A model generated the notes under the pieces. It was not told the DNA's origin. It searched no databases and saw only the letters and a program-made list of their open reading frames with translations. Positions 34,220-46,379 of a DNA stretch of 64,000 bases are shown one piece after another (positions within the stretch are counted from its first letter, which is position 1; each line of letters starts with the position of its first letter). Origin of the DNA: Capra hircus (Eukaryota > Chordata > Mammalia > Artiodactyla > Bovidae); contig NC_030811.1 in the NCBI RefSeq assembly GCF_001704415.2, positions 51,511,591 to 51,575,590 of the forward strand, in the 5' to 3' direction. The position numbers and the translations under genes are program-made.

Positions 34220-34545
34220 ATACAACTTACCATCTCACACTGATGTATTGACTTATCTGCTTTGTGTTCTGTCTTTCCCTCATGTAAGATATAAGCTTTG
34301 TTAGGTTCACTGCTGTAACTTCAAAGCTCAAAATAATTCCCAGATCACAGTAAGTGTTCAATCTAATTTTTGTTAACAAATTCACTTATTCAACAAAATT
34401 TTAAGATTATATGCATCAATACTAGAAAATAAGTTCAATGAAGGCAGAGATTTGTATCTGTTTTGTTATCTGGTTTTTTATTTGTGTGCATAGAATAGTA
34501 CCTAGCACTCAATAAACATTTATGGAATGGAATGAATGAATGATT
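34220..34545 (+). mobile_element. L2 LINE 3' end, two adjoining pieces
   Basis: A first piece to about 34385 ends 'acagtaagtgttcaatctaa'. A second from about 34425 ('ctagaaaataagttcaatga', 'aaggcagagatttgtatctg') ends 'actcaataaacatttatgga' with a TGAA-rich tail. Two copies or one duplicated end are both possible. Confidence 0.65.
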
Positions 34546-35609
34546 TAAAGAATGAAACAAAAAGCCCCTGTACTTCAAGAGGTTGTAGTCTAGTGGACTT
34601 TGGTTTTAGATTCATCAATATAGATATCTACACCAAAACTGGACTTGCCTTCTTCCTCAAATTTTCCAATAATTTTCAATGATTTGTCAAGTGGCTGTGT
34701 TGTGGGGGAGGAGAGTGAAGGCCTGGAGAAGAGTTAGGGAGATAAAAGGGGATTCCATGTCGATGGTATTTTTGTCAGATAATATGAGGACTCGTCTAGA
34801 CATTTCTTTTCTGACACAGTTTATTTCTATTTTTGTCATTTTTACAAATGTACATTATTTGTAATTTGACTACAGTATATGCTCATTATAACAGGGTCAA
34901 GAAGCAATAGAGCTCTCTGACTCCTAAGGTCTGCTCCTAACCCCCTCAAAGGTAACGGCTATTAAGAGTTTGGCCTATATTTATCCCCTTCTTCAAATAT
35001 CTTATTGGATGCCTCATTTTCAGAACTGCTTAAAATAAGTATAGGACTAGACCTCAATCTTATCCAAAATTGCTGAGGAAAATAGTTTAAAACCATATAC
35101 TAAAAATAATGTAAAAGAGAACCATGTAACAGAAATCCTTAGATGGGAAAAATCATTTTTTAAATTGCTGTGATTTGTACAATAGCTGATTTTCCCATGC
35201 TCTATATTTTTGTCCCTTTAAAATTTTTCATATCTTGAAATTACCAGGAGCTCCAAGGCTATTTGCCTGAGAATAAACAAATAAGCTTCTATTACTGTTA
35301 AAAAAAAAAAAAAACCAGACTTTTTCCCAATACTAAACAGGAATGATGTTTTTGTGAAAAATTGAATAAAATACTTTGAAAAACTTTGTGTTTGTAGAAA
35401 TATAAGGAGGTGAGGTTATGAGTCATTGTCTATAATCCTAATGATTTCTCACCCAGGATTGACATTGGACCCCTTGAGAAGAAAGATATGTCAGCAAACT
35501 AGGACCAAAGCTGAGTCAATAACCGTATGGTTGTCCTTGAACCTCTCTCTCATTTTTAGTCCCTCTTAACTTTGTGTTGGTGCAATATTTAAAGGCCAAC
35601 TTTATATTA
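34546..35609. other. Unassigned AT-rich sequence
   Basis: No gene or nameable repeat. A 14-A run lies near 35301. Confidence 0.4.
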
Positions 35610-35845
35610 TAATAATAGTTAATATTTGTATATCGCTTACAAATATTTACAAAAGTTTACAAAGCAATTCCCCACCTAGTATCTTGTTTGACCTTTGAAC
35701 TTCCCCAGAGATGTGTGTTACCACTCTCGTGATGACTATTAGCTCCCATGACTCAGATGAGAAAACTGAGGTTCAGGGAGCTTGAATGACTTGTCAAAAA
35801 TGATATGTTCCATAGCAGCAAGACTTCTGCCTTTAAATCTCTTGC
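35610..35845 (-). mobile_element. MIR SINE, antisense
   Basis: 'aatagttaatatttgtatat', 'gactcagatgagaaaactga' and 'ggttcagggagcttgaatga' give the antisense MIR order almost from end to end. Confidence 0.75.
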
Positions 35846-36484
35846 CTTTTCCTAAAAGCAATTTTGGCCCCCAAATAAGAAACTTTGGGTCATAATCTCC
35901 TGTTATCATCAAAATCCTCAATAACTTGTAGGAAAAAAATTAGACAAGGTATTTTATATCATTGCATTTTTCTTTTTATGCAGCCAATACAAAGTGCCCA
36001 AGGTGTCTCTGAGGTGTCTGCTGAGATGAGGAATGAATTTGCTTGTGGGGGAATAGTGAGGATATGCCTGTGGCCACCTCTGACTCCAAGCCCTGACAGG
36101 GGCCCTGGCCAGTGTGTTTGATGTGAACCCAGGGTCATGAACTCCCCTTTTGCTCAAGAGGGTCCTGGGGTTCCCCACAGCATATTTGCCAACACCACTC
36201 ACCCCAACCCTCCAGCCTCTCTCTTTCCCTGGCCTGCTGTCTCATTGCTCATACCAGCTGCAGTGGGCCAGAGAGTCAGACGAGTGATACTGACACTCCA
36301 GGGACCTTCCAAGACTCTATCGAGTCTAACAGCAGGTCTGGAAAGATGAAAGGCCTATGGGTAGGACTACTAGACCCTCCTGGAAGATATGTTGGGCTTC
36401 AGGCCTCAGGTGGTCTGCCTCATGGGCTACATCTGTGCGCATAGTTGAAGTAAAGCACCATGGGAAAGTCCTGCAGCAAAGGAA
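35846..36484. other. Unassigned unique sequence
   Basis: No gene or nameable repeat. The overlapping opposite frames at 35885-36349 have no recognisable motif. Confidence 0.4.
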
Positions 36485-36690
36485 TATAAGATAGGGTCAG
36501 GGGGAGCTGAATTTGAATCCTGCCTCTGCCACCAAATAGCTAGAAGCTTCCTAACATCAGAGATTCCCTTTGATCATGGAGGTGAGACGCAGGAGCATTA
36601 TCTGCCGTATATGGTATATAAGGTTGTTATAACAACTCGATGAAAAAAAGTATGTGAAAGCACTTAATAGTGCTAAAGCACTAAAGCAAC
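36485..36690 (+). mobile_element. MIR SINE
   Basis: 'gctgaatttgaatcctgcct', 'ctgccaccaaatagctagaa' and near the end 'gtgaaagcacttaatagtgc' fit sense MIR. The middle is strongly diverged. Confidence 0.65.
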
Positions 36691-37034
36691 ATCTGTTTGG
36701 GTTTTGTTTTTGCGGTTGGTTTGTCTTCCAGATAGAAATCTCTGCCCATAAAATCTTCCACAGTAAAGGGACACTGATACAAACACATGGCTCCCCTCCA
36801 CTGTCTCATCGTCTATGTGCTCTTTCAGACAGCTCATCATTTTCTTCTCCTTTTTCCCTACACCTATTGGAATCCTTTCCCTGACGATTTGTCTTAGTAA
36901 AATTAGTTCCTCCTAATTTTAGCAACACAACTCAGATTGCAACTCTGAATGTTAATAAAGTTGAGGTTCTATGTCCAAGATTGTATTTTTGTCCCCCTAT
37001 ATGTAATTTCCTCTATAATTTCAGAGTTTTTATT

Positions 37035-37420
37035 TGGGCACATGGCTGCTGAATTAAAGATCACATTTCCCAACCTTCCTTGGGGGGGTCATGTGACTTA
37101 AGTTCTGGGCAATGGGAGTGAACAGAAGTGATGTGTGTAAACTCTGGGACTTATCCTTAAAGGGAAGGAACATAACCTCTTTCCTCTTCCCCTTCCTGCT
37201 GCTTGGAATGCTGATGTAGCTTGGGACAACCATCTCAGACCACAAGATGGAGGGCATGTGTTAATGATGGCAAATGGGACATTAGAAGCAGCTTGGGACC
37301 CTGACCCTGTTGAGCCATCCTACCTTTGTCATAAGACAGAAAAAATAAATTTCTTTCTGGTTTAAGCTATTATGTTTGTAGGTCTTTTGTGATGGCAGCT
37401 TGACGTACCTCATAACATGT
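37035..37420 (+). mobile_element. Ancient LTR-like mammalian repeat
   Basis: 'catggctgctgaattaaaga', 'tcacatttcccaaccttcct', 'tcatgtgacttaagttctgg', 'gcaatgggagtgaacagaag' and a poly(A)-signal segment 'aaaataaatttctttctggt' are arranged as in old mammalian LTRs. The family name is not certain. Confidence 0.55.
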
Positions 37421-37624
37421 TTTAAACAGGAATACTTTGAGGTCTACAGCTTCAGATTGTTTGAGTTTGGCAAATTCCATGTCTGTCCCAGATCCTGGTC
37501 TAAACTAGAAAAAACTCATAAATGCTTTTCTATGACTTCCTCCTTCTGCGTTAGTGTTCACCATTATTATTAAAATTGTTGTTGTTCCCATTAACATTGG
37601 TTTAAAGAAACCAGGTGAAATGAT

Positions 37625-37735
37625 ACATTATGTATACAGCTAAGTCCGTTCTCTGTTCATCTGAAACTACTACAACATTGTTAATCAGCTATACCCCAAC
37701 ACAAAATAAAAAGTTTAAAGTCTGGGAAAAAAACA
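37625..37735 (+). mobile_element. LINE-1 3' tail
   Basis: 'catctgaaactactacaaca' and 'ttgttaatcagctatacccc' followed by an A-rich end is the bovid LINE-1 3' terminus. Confidence 0.7.
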
Positions 37736-37744
37736 GGTGAACTG

Positions 37745-38985
37745 GGCCTGAACAACAACAAATAGGTAAGTTGAGATTCATCAAAATTAAAAGCTATTGT
37801 GCATCAAAGGACATCATCAAGAAAGCGAAAAGACAATGTACAGAAAGGGAGAGATTATTTTTCTGATAAAAGTCTAGTATCCAACTATATAAAGAATTTT
37901 TACAACAAAAAAATAAATAACTCAATTAAAAAGAGCAAGGAACTTAAATAAGCATTCGTACATTTGCTTCCAGCACATGAAAAGATGATCAGCAGCATTA
38001 TTCATATGGAAATGCAAACCAAAACCACAGTGAGATGCCATTTCATGTCCACTAGAATAGCTATTAACTTTTTTTAAAAAAGGAAAATTAGCAACTGTTG
38101 GTTAGGATGTGGAGAAACTGGAATCCTTGCACATTGGTGATGGGTATGAAAATGATTCAGTTGCTGTGGGAAAGTTTTTTCTTTCAAAGTTAAGCACAGA
38201 ATTACTATATGACCCACCAATCCCACTCCTGGGAATACTGCCCAAAGAACTGAAACAGGTACTCAAACCAACACACATATACACCTGTTTACAGCAGGGC
38301 TATTCATGATAACCAAGAGGGGGAAGCAATTCAAATGTCCACTAAATGAATGAATGGATAAACATGATGTGTGTGTATGTGTGTTCACTTGCTCAGTCGT
38401 GCCCACTCTTTGTGACCCCGTGGACTGTAATCCGCCAGACTCCTCTATTCATGGGAGTTTTCTGGCGAGAACACTGGAGCGGGTTGCCATTTCCTCCTCC
38501 ATGGGATCTTCCCGACCCAGACACTGAACTCGCGTCACGTCTCCTGCAACTCCTGCATTAGCAGGCAGGTTCGTTACCACTGCACCACCTGGGAAGCCCA
38601 CAAGAGAGAATTAGTCAGCCAGAGAAAGGAATGAAGTACTGATACATGCTGTCACATGGAAGCACCTCAAAAAACACTGGGTTAAATGAAAGAAATCAGA
38701 CACAAAAGGGCCACATATTGTATGATTCTATTTATAGGAAGTATCTAGAATGGGTACATTCATAGAGACAAAAAGTAGATTTGTGGTTACCAAAGCCTGG
38801 TGCAAGAGGAGAATGGGAAGTGACTACTTAATGGGGTTTCTTTTCAGGGTGATGAAAATGTTTGGGAACTAGATGGAGGTGATGGTTGTACAACACTTGA
38901 ATGTACTAAATGCCACTGAATGGTTCACTTAAAAATTAAATGGTTCATTTTATGTTATATGAATCTCACCCCAGTCTTTTTTTAA
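37745..38985 (+). mobile_element. LINE-1 (L1M-type) ORF2 end and 3' UTR, split by a SINE
   Basis: The left piece, to about 38367, translates in broken frames to ORF2 C-terminus. Its DNA includes 'gaaatgcaaaccaaaaccac', 'aggatgtggagaaactggaa' and 'tatgacccaccaatcccact'. The right piece, from about 38601, has 'caaaagggccacatattgta', 'gtgatggttgtacaacactt' and 'aaaattaaatggttcatttt', the classic LINE-1 3' region. No working frame remains. Confidence 0.85.
38371..38600 (-). mobile_element. Bov-tA SINE, antisense, inside the LINE-1
   Basis: It runs from 'cacttgctcagtcgtgccca' to 'accacctgggaagccca'. It retains several CpG sites (for example 'ctggagcgggttgcc' and 'gaactcgcgtcacgt'), suggesting a relatively young insertion. 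A TG-rich stretch borders its tail on the left. Confidence 0.9.
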
Positions 38986-39574
38986 ATATCCATGGGGCCC
39001 CAAAGCTGTAGAATTGCTTGTTTACAGAAAGGTGGCCTATTGTGCTGGGGTCTGCTTGAAACAAGAGGCTGAACCATCTGAGCAACTGGATAGCTAATGA
39101 GCACCTCTTTTCCCCTAGAAGCAAGCCCTCCTGCTCCTCTTTCTCCCAACCATTCATTAGGCTCCAACCTGCTACTTGTCAGGGAGCATTAGCCACCCAG
39201 GGCACAGGGACTGAAGTCTCCTGCTCTTCCTGATTCCTTATTTATTAGGGTAATGAGAACATGACCATGGCTCTGAGGCAGAAATTCCAAGATGGATATT
39301 TAGGGTGTATTCAGGTGCAGCTGGTCCACACGGGGTGGACTGAGGGACCCCCACCCACAGGTCTGGGTCTGTCACCCACAAGCCCAATTTTGTCACATCC
39401 TTGCTCTGTATTCTTGAGAAAGTCAGTTACCCTGCGACCTAGTTTTTCTCACTCCTTAAAATAGGATTAGGTAACATTTTCCTTAATTAATTTCAATATC
39501 CAGAAACTAATTGTTTCTCAGCACTTCCCCCGATACCACCCTGGTTTAAGTCACTGTCATCTTTTCCTTGATAA
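38986..39574. other. Unassigned unique sequence
   Basis: No gene or nameable repeat is seen. Confidence 0.4.
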
Positions 39575-39937
39575 ACGCAGTGGTCTCCTAACTTACCTCC
39601 CTCCTCTGCCATTTCCCTCTTCCCAGCCTACTGTTACACTGCCAAAGACTGGTCCTTTCAAGCAAAAGTCAGGCTGTGTCATTCTTCTGCTCAAAGCCCT
39701 CCAGTGTCCTCATCTTAGTTAGGGTAAAACCAAATCTTCACACTGGGACCTTTAAGGTCCTACAGGATGGGATTCTGGCTTCCACTCTGATCTTATTTCT
39801 TACCACCAGCCCATTGCTCACTTCGCTCTACATCCAGTGATCTCCTTTCTGTTCCTGCCTTGGGATCTTTGTACTTTCTGTCCTCTCTACTTGAAAGGTT
39901 GCTCTAAGGTTGCCCTTGTCCTTGCCTCCTCCAAGTC

Positions 39938-40081
39938 TTAAATTCATGTCCATTGAATTGGTAATTCTATCTAACCATCTCATCCTCTGCCGCCCTCTTC
40001 TCCTTTTGCCTTCAATCTTTTCCAGCGTCAGGGTCTTTTCCAGTGATTCAGTTCTTCACATCAGGTGGCCAACATACTTTG
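39938..40081 (-). mobile_element. BovB LINE 3' fragment, antisense, inside L2
   Basis: 'aaattcatgtccattgaatt', 'aaccatctcatcctctgccg' and 'cttcacatcaggtggccaac' match antisense BovB. Both ends are truncated, which is unusual for a simple insertion. Confidence 0.85.
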
Positions 40082-40101
40082 CTTACTTCTATTTTATTTT
40101 A

Positions 40102-40253
40102 AGGGCTTCCCTGTTGATTCAGATGGTAGAGAATCTGTCTGCAATGCAGGAGACCTGGGTTTGACCCCTGGGTCAGGATGATCAAGGAAGAAATGGCTAT
40201 GGGCTCCATGGGTTTGCAAAGAGTCAGACATTACTGAGCGACTAAGACACACA
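40102..40253 (+). mobile_element. Bov-tA SINE, internally deleted
   Basis: It starts 'agggcttccctgttgattca', has 'gcaatgcaggagacctgggt', then jumps after 'gatcaaggaagaaatggc' to the 3' part 'ctccatgggtttgcaaagag'. The middle (the usual 'cactccagtattcttgcctg' part) is missing. Confidence 0.88.
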
Positions 40254-40378
40254 CAACTTGTCTCCTACTAAAATGTAATTTCCACAAGCCATTTTGCCTA
40301 CTACTATATCTGGAGTGCCTAGAATAGTGCTTGGAAAATAGTAAGTGTCTATAAATATTTACTGAATGAAAGAATAGG

Positions 40379-42786
40379 TTCCTTTGAAGAGCAAGAAGGA
40401 CAATGAATGTGAAAACACTGTACAAGGCATAGTATTTTTTATTTGTATCTAAATGTAATGTGCTTTAACAAGGTCTACACTAGAACGATCCATGAAATTT
40501 GGGGGAAATAAATAACAAAAATTAAAAATTTCACTGTTCAAAAGACTTCCAGAAACCCCAAAGTATATTTTAGGACCTGAAAGAGCCTCTGTTTTTAAGC
40601 CTTCATCATTAATAATTTTCCCAGAACCCATTTTATCAACCTTAATGGAATGGGCTTGAGATGAGCAGCTTCCTGATATGTGTGAGTCAAAGAAGACTGG
40701 GTATTTCATAGCCTGTGTGGGATTTTACGAACATATCAAATTGGCATTTTATTTGCTACTGCAAAAATTAAATGAGAAATGAAAGTAATTTAATTCAATG
40801 AAAAAAAAAAAAAACTCAAAGTAGGGGGGAAAAAAAGGCCAAATCGCATAGAGGTCAGGATTGCCAGGAAGGTTTTCTTCTTAAAGTCTTATAAATAGAA
40901 GGTAATTTCTAAAATGTCAAGGGTTTCTCGGCTCAATTAAAATTATTTGTAGCACAAATGGTTGAGACCAGGGAGTACTTTAAACCATGGAAATGCAGTT
41001 ACAAGAATAATAAGTAACTAGGTTATTGTTGTTTAGGAGAAACCTTATTTAAATGTTGAAGAATTTCAATCATGTCGGATGCCAGAAAGGGCCAGTTATA
41101 AAGGGAAGTAGAGCTGTTTTCCCTCAGATTTCTTTCCCCTGCTTCCACTTAGAAATAGGAGACTGCCAAGAGCCATTTTGCAATCGAAACAACTTCATTT
41201 CCCATGTCCATTTGGAAGAAAGAGCTATAACTCAACTAATACACATTTAGGACAGGTTTGGGAACGGCTGTGATGCTGCAGCCCTGAGCTCAAAGCATAT
41301 AACTTCTTTCTAAATGTGTTTTGGACTCCATGGCTGTCATCTACTAAAGGATGAATTTTGCAAATATTATGAACTTATCCATTTGGGAAGCAAAAACAAA
41401 TATCGGATAGACCGAGCTTTTGTCATAGATAAATAGTTCTTTACTTTGCAAGCCCAGGAGTGTTCAGAGCAACCTTGCAAAGTCCAATGAAGTGTCAGTT
41501 CAAGCCAGAGGCATTATCATTTACTGTCAACATGGACTGTCACCACTTATGGCCATAATCGGAAAAATTACTGATGATTGATACTGACAGCAATGATGAT
41601 TACTCTTGCAATAAGCTTAATTAAAATAGTGAAGTGCTACTGAATGTGACTTAATTGTGGCGCGGGTGGGATAATGTGTACATGCCACAAGGAAGTCACC
41701 AACCTGCATGACATTCATATTTCAGTCCTGACACAGCTGGGGAGCCCCGGAGACACTGTGTGTGATTTCCATGGCCCTCTCCCTTCTCTCTTAGGCCCAC
41801 AGCTCCTCATCCTTCTTGTACACATAATTGCTGGAATAAGTGCAGTAGCAAGAGTTCTGCTCGTTACTCCTTTATGCTGCAAATAGAGCTCAGTGGATGA
41901 CTGGGACTGTCTCCTCCTTATTGGTCTTCCTGTAGAGCTACTGACCAAACTGCATGGGGATATCAAGTTAATCTCTGTGCTTCCCTACCACTAGTCACCC
42001 ACACAAACAAAGTTGAGGGAAACTGTACAGAGAGAAATGCTTCTCACCTCCTGGAACACCAGCTCTGAAAGCCGACTCCCTGGCTGGCCTCTACCATCAG
42101 TTCCTTTTTCTTCCCAGAGCTTTTTGCTGCTTTGTTTTCCTCTGTTCCTCCTGGACTTGGGGTGTGGGGGAGATAGGAGGAGAAAGAATAAAAACCTTGG
42201 AGGGACTTTTAAACCACCCAGAAGGTCAACCTCAAACCCAGTCCTGTGTCCATTTCACGTAATTGTTGAAGGCCTTAAAAACACAAACAGCTCTCATCCA
42301 CAGCGGAAAGATCAAAGAGACAGTTACCCACTTGCTTAACTTAGAAAAAATAAAACACCCAGTGCAAATTGTGGGCTTTTAACTCTCTTGCGGGACCAAA
42401 AACTTAATCAGAGTGCTGAGGACTATAAACATGTAGGAAGGGAAGCAGACAGTCATTAAAATCTGATTATGAGGCCAGCAGTGCTGATCGGGCCCAACTG
42501 CCAGCCTCCCTGCAGAGGGATCGGCTGAAAGAGAAAGGAGTGTGATGGAAATCAGCCTTGAGCATCTTTCCTGCACATTTAGAAGAATGTGGAGCCATAG
42601 GGGCCACTACACCTTACCTCCTTTCAAGAGAAAATTTGGCCTCAGTGGTTCATGGAATTGTTTTCCCTTCTGCTCACTCACAAAACATTCATCGTATATC
42701 GATCATAGGAAAACAGAAAAATGCAAACTCTCCTGTAGCATATCATAGCAACTTTCTCTGGCTACATGGAACTGGGATTTGTTTCA
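40379..42786. other. Repeat-poor unique region, candidate conserved non-coding DNA
   Basis: About 2.4 kb with no repeat I can name, in a window otherwise dense in repeats. It holds the motif cluster at 41576-41625. Frames at 40449-40709, 41715-41966 and 42013-42339 show no protein family, and opposite frames overlap freely, so no exon is proposed. Confidence 0.45.
41576..41625 (+). promoter_or_regulatory. PBX-HOX/MEIS-like motif pair
   Basis: TGATTGAT (41576-41583) fits the composite PBX-HOX site TGATTNAT. TGACAG (41586-41591) is the MEIS/PREP core, two bases further on. TTAATTAA, a homeodomain-type site, follows at about 41618-41625. Co-occurrence at close spacing is typical of developmental enhancers. 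Activity is inferred only. Confidence 0.35.
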
Positions 42787-43130
42787 TTTGTTCATTCAAC
42801 AAACATTTACTGAGCATAATCTATATGCCAGACTGTATTTTGGGTGCTGAGGACACAGCAATAACATGACAAAGATCTTTGCCCTGCTTGGGCTTATACC
42901 CTAGTACAGAGAGACGCACAATAAACACATAAGCAAAGTATATCAGTTGCAGAAATGCTGTAGGCAAGGATAGGAAATGTGAGGGAAGGGCTGCAATCTT
43001 AGATAGACAGCCAGAAAAGACCACACCAAGAAGGGACACTTGAGTAGACACCTGAGGAAGTGCTTCTTGGAAAAACTAGGATTGGAATCAGGAAGTGCTC
43101 TCAGGACAAGTTCTTAAAAGAAGGAACAAG
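42787..43130 (-). mobile_element. L2 LINE, antisense
   Basis: 'ttcattcaacaaacatttac', 'tatgccagactgtattttgg', 'gtgctgaggacacagcaata' and 'ttgggcttataccctagtac' are antisense L2 from its 3' end inward. The right boundary is uncertain. Confidence 0.75.
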
Positions 43131-43150
43131 AGTGACATGTATGGAATGCT

Positions 43151-43381
43151 ACCCTGTGACAGGGCTTCCTAGATGGCACGGTGGTACATAATCTGCCTGC
43201 CAATACAGGCGATGTGAGACATGGGTTCAATCCCTTAGTCAGGAAGAGCCCTTGGAGTAGGAAATGGCAACACACTTCAGTATTCTTGACTGGAAAATTC
43301 CATGGACAGAGGAGCCTGGCAGGCTGTAGTCCATGGTGTTATAAAAGAGCTGAGCACAACAACACAGCACCCTGTGACAGG
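43151..43381 (+). mobile_element. Bov-tA SINE with 13-bp target-site duplication
   Basis: The element at 43164-43368 starts 'gcttcctagatggcacggtg' and ends 'gctgagcacaacaacacag'. ACCCTGTGACAGG occurs perfectly at 43151-43163 and 43369-43381. Confidence 0.93.
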
Positions 43382-43639
43382 CACAGCGTTGGCCAGTTTA
43401 CCTATACTATCTCTTAATTTAATAGTGACTTCTGTTAGCACTCATCTAATTGCAACAGATTAGGTGACCAAAGCCAAATGCACTTAAGTCAGTGCCTAGG
43501 GCTGTCTGTCGTCCCACCTCTGAAGTCCCCTGGAGCCTATCAAAACAAATGGCTCTGGAACTATATTTCCATAGCACCTTGATCACACTTCTATTACTGT
43601 GTTAGGTATCAGCTCATCTGTCTGTCTGTCCATCTATCC

Positions 43640-43910
43640 ACTCACACAAATGTTTATTGAGCACCTGCTTTGCCAGGCACCCTTTGAGACCCTAAGGTTT
43701 GAGATGTAAACAAATCTAGCAAAAAGCTCTGTCTTTGCTGGGCTTACACCCTAAGCATATTTCCCTTCTCCAGGGGATCTTCCCAACCCAGGGATCAAAC
43801 CCAGGTCTCCTGCATTGCAGGACGATTCTTTACCAACTGAGCTATCAGGGAAGCCCTACATTCTAAATAAGGATCTGGAAAAGAAAATAACTAAATACAT
43901 GTCATATGGT
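43640..43910 (-). mobile_element. L2 LINE, antisense, split by a SINE fragment
   Basis: 'atgtttattgagcacctgct', 'tgccaggcaccctttgagac' and 'gctgggcttacaccctaagc' are antisense L2. After the SINE piece, 'acattctaaataaggatctg' resumes. Confidence 0.7.
43763..43856 (-). mobile_element. Bov-tA SINE 5' half, antisense
   Basis: 'cttctccaggggatcttccc' to 'actgagctatcagggaagcc' is the tRNA-related half only, inserted in the L2. Confidence 0.88.
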
Positions 43911-45785
43911 CATGGTGCCAGGGCTTCCGTATCTTGTTTCTGAAACCCCAAAACTTGCTGTTGGTGATGGAGCTAAAGGAACTGAAAAACACCTCCATCC
44001 TTCCTAGGATATACTTCATTTGCAAATAAAGGTAGACAAATTTCCATGATGCTACCTGGGAGGAAATAACAGAGAAATATAAAGGTTGACTCCCATGCAC
44101 ACTCCCCTAAACTGGAATATGTAAAATAAAAAGTCAAAGATCATTCCAAGGAGTGATGTTAAATTGACAAAAGACCCTGTGGGTTTTACTGGACCTGTTT
44201 ACCTGGTTTGTCCTATTCTCTCCTACCTTCCCATCTGCCAAGACTTCAGGGATGTGTTGGCTTTCATTTCCTTGAAATAGTTAATCTTTGCAACCCAGGT
44301 TCCAAATGGGAGGTTTAAACTGGGATCAGCTCACTCTATGAGCAGGTCATTTAAGAGCTCAATCTCATCTTTGAAATATAGATTATCCAGGAGAGTATGA
44401 GCTCAGCATTTCTATGTAATGTTGTTTCATTGATCCTGCAGGCCAACTGGACATGGCTTCTGACGGATACCTAAAAATTAGTTTTAAAACTTTCCCATCT
44501 TTTAATATTTTATAACCTGTCAGAAAATCAATTACGGACTCTGCCCCCTTTCAACGCTTGGTTTCATAGGAGCTGATGTTTAACCAAAGTGAGGTTCTTT
44601 CCTCTCCTTTACAAAAAGCAACAGACAAATTCAGAGTGAATGATGACTTCAGGGAAATTCTTGGATTTGTAAAGATTTAGAGACGAATTGAATAGCTACG
44701 ACCTGCCAAGTCCAGAGCTTGGCTTTCTCTCTCTCCAGTGCAATAATGAGAGACTGGTTTCCCTAAACCCTGGGAAAAATCAGAGATCCAGAGGCTAGTG
44801 CTACGGGGACCCAGGCATAATTTGAACTTGTCAAATATCTTGATATATTTTTTCAAGCAGAGTGAACCACAAAGGGCTTTATCCAAAACCCATCCCTCCT
44901 TTTAGGCACACACGTACACATGGAACATAGTCTTTCAGACTTAAAAATATCTTTCTATTTTTTGTAACAGAGAAGGATTTAATGGAAAGAAAAACATTAG
45001 GAGACATGCTCAAGTGATTTTTATTTTCTTCTTTACCTTTTCTATACTCTGTAAAATTTCTAATATAAAAATGTATTAATGGTTTTTTTTTAAAATAAGA
45101 ACTTAGCAAAGTTACACCAATGTAACATCAAGAAAGTGGAGTTAATTTCAGTATCAAGTTAACAATGAAAATTCCAACTTCCCTATCATGGGAGCTATTA
45201 AAGAAAACACATACGAACAAATTTCTACTGAATAGCCAAGTACATCAAGATGAACCATAGTTTGTCCCGTGAAAATATCAAACATTCATAATTTAAGAAA
45301 TTAGGGGTGAGAAAGGAGGGAGGAGGAGATAGAGGGGAGAAAAGATAAAGTCCTGAGTTAGGAGGAAAGGAAATAAAAAGAAGAGGAGATGAAAAGTCAG
45401 AAAAAGAACATAGACTGAGTCAGGTGGCTGAGGAACCAAAAATGTGTTGGGTTCAGTAGGGAAATTCCAGCTCACCTCGTACCCATGTTTATCGCAGTTA
45501 CAGCAGGAGCCACGGTACAATAATCCTCATCCCTGGTACAAGCTATGGCACCACTGAATGCTATTCTTTAAGTGGAAGTGAAACCCTTGCTGTCTTTGTT
45601 ATACTGACATTTAATAACCAGAAGAGTCCTGGGAGAAAGACACCTAAGGTAGCTGCCTTTGGTATAGAGGCCAGTGCTGCTAGAATAGGGATACCAGTTA
45701 TCTGCCTCTCTTTCCACTTTCTAACAATTGTGGCCTGAAATCCAAAATTCAGAGGTCTGTCACCAGTTGAGTCTAAAAGCCTGGG
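43911..45785. other. Unassigned unique sequence
   Basis: No gene or firmly nameable repeat in about 1.9 kb. A/T-rich DNA near 45020-45095 may be an old retroelement tail. A purine-rich patch at 45305-45410 makes the serine/phenylalanine-rich frame at 45293-45520 (-), which is not convincing. Confidence 0.4.
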
Positions 45786-46008
45786 AAAACCCCAGTGGTG
45801 CTAGTGGCAAGAGAACCCTCCTGCCAGTGCAAGAGACATAGGAGAGTGAGTTCAATCCCTGGAACAGGAAGATCCCCTGGAGAAGGAAATGGCAACCCAC
45901 TCCAGTATTCTTGCCTGGAGAATCCCATGGACAGAGGAGCCTGGTGGGCTGCAGTCGACAGGGTCACAAAGAGTCAGACACGACTCAAGCAACTTAGCAT
46001 GCACGCAG
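45786..46008 (+). mobile_element. Bov-tA SINE
   Basis: Complete copy from 'aaccccagtggtgctagtgg' to 'caacttagcatgcacgca'. Frames on both strands here (45795-46046, 45852-46172) are SINE translations, not genes. Confidence 0.93.
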
Positions 46009-46379
46009 CAAAGGGGAACAGAGAGAAGAAAGAAGAAAGAAGGTAGAAAGATGGTAGATGGGGGAAGCGGGTTGAGGTGGCCATAGTGAATCACAGTAAA
46101 CAGTTTGCCTAAAAGATTAGCAAAGAATACATTGGATTTCTGCTTTGTGCCTACCTGGTTCTGAGAACTCAAGTTCTTTCCTGGTTATCACATTTGCCAA
46201 ATTTGCCAAGTCCCTAAAATGTGTTATCAGGTAAATTAACTTTTTTTTTTTTTCCAGCAAATAGAAAGAACCATGTTATTTTCTTAGTCCCATTTGGCAA
46301 TGACATTTCATACTGAACTGGGGAAACATCTAAATATCTTCCTACTTATCAGTTACAGAGGTGCCCAATGTAGGCCTCA

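Larger units (their letters stand above)
39575..40378 (+). mobile_element. L2 LINE, interrupted by BovB and Bov-tA
   Basis: The left part (39575-39930) shows 'gctcaaagccctccagtgtc', 'ctttaaggtcctacaggatg', 'ccttgggatctttgtacttt' and 'ctactttgaaagg'-type L2 sequence. The right part (40256-40378) resumes with 'actaaaatgtaatttccaca' and ends 'gtctataaatatttactgaa'. Both halves are in the same orientation and in the correct L2 order. Confidence 0.8.
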
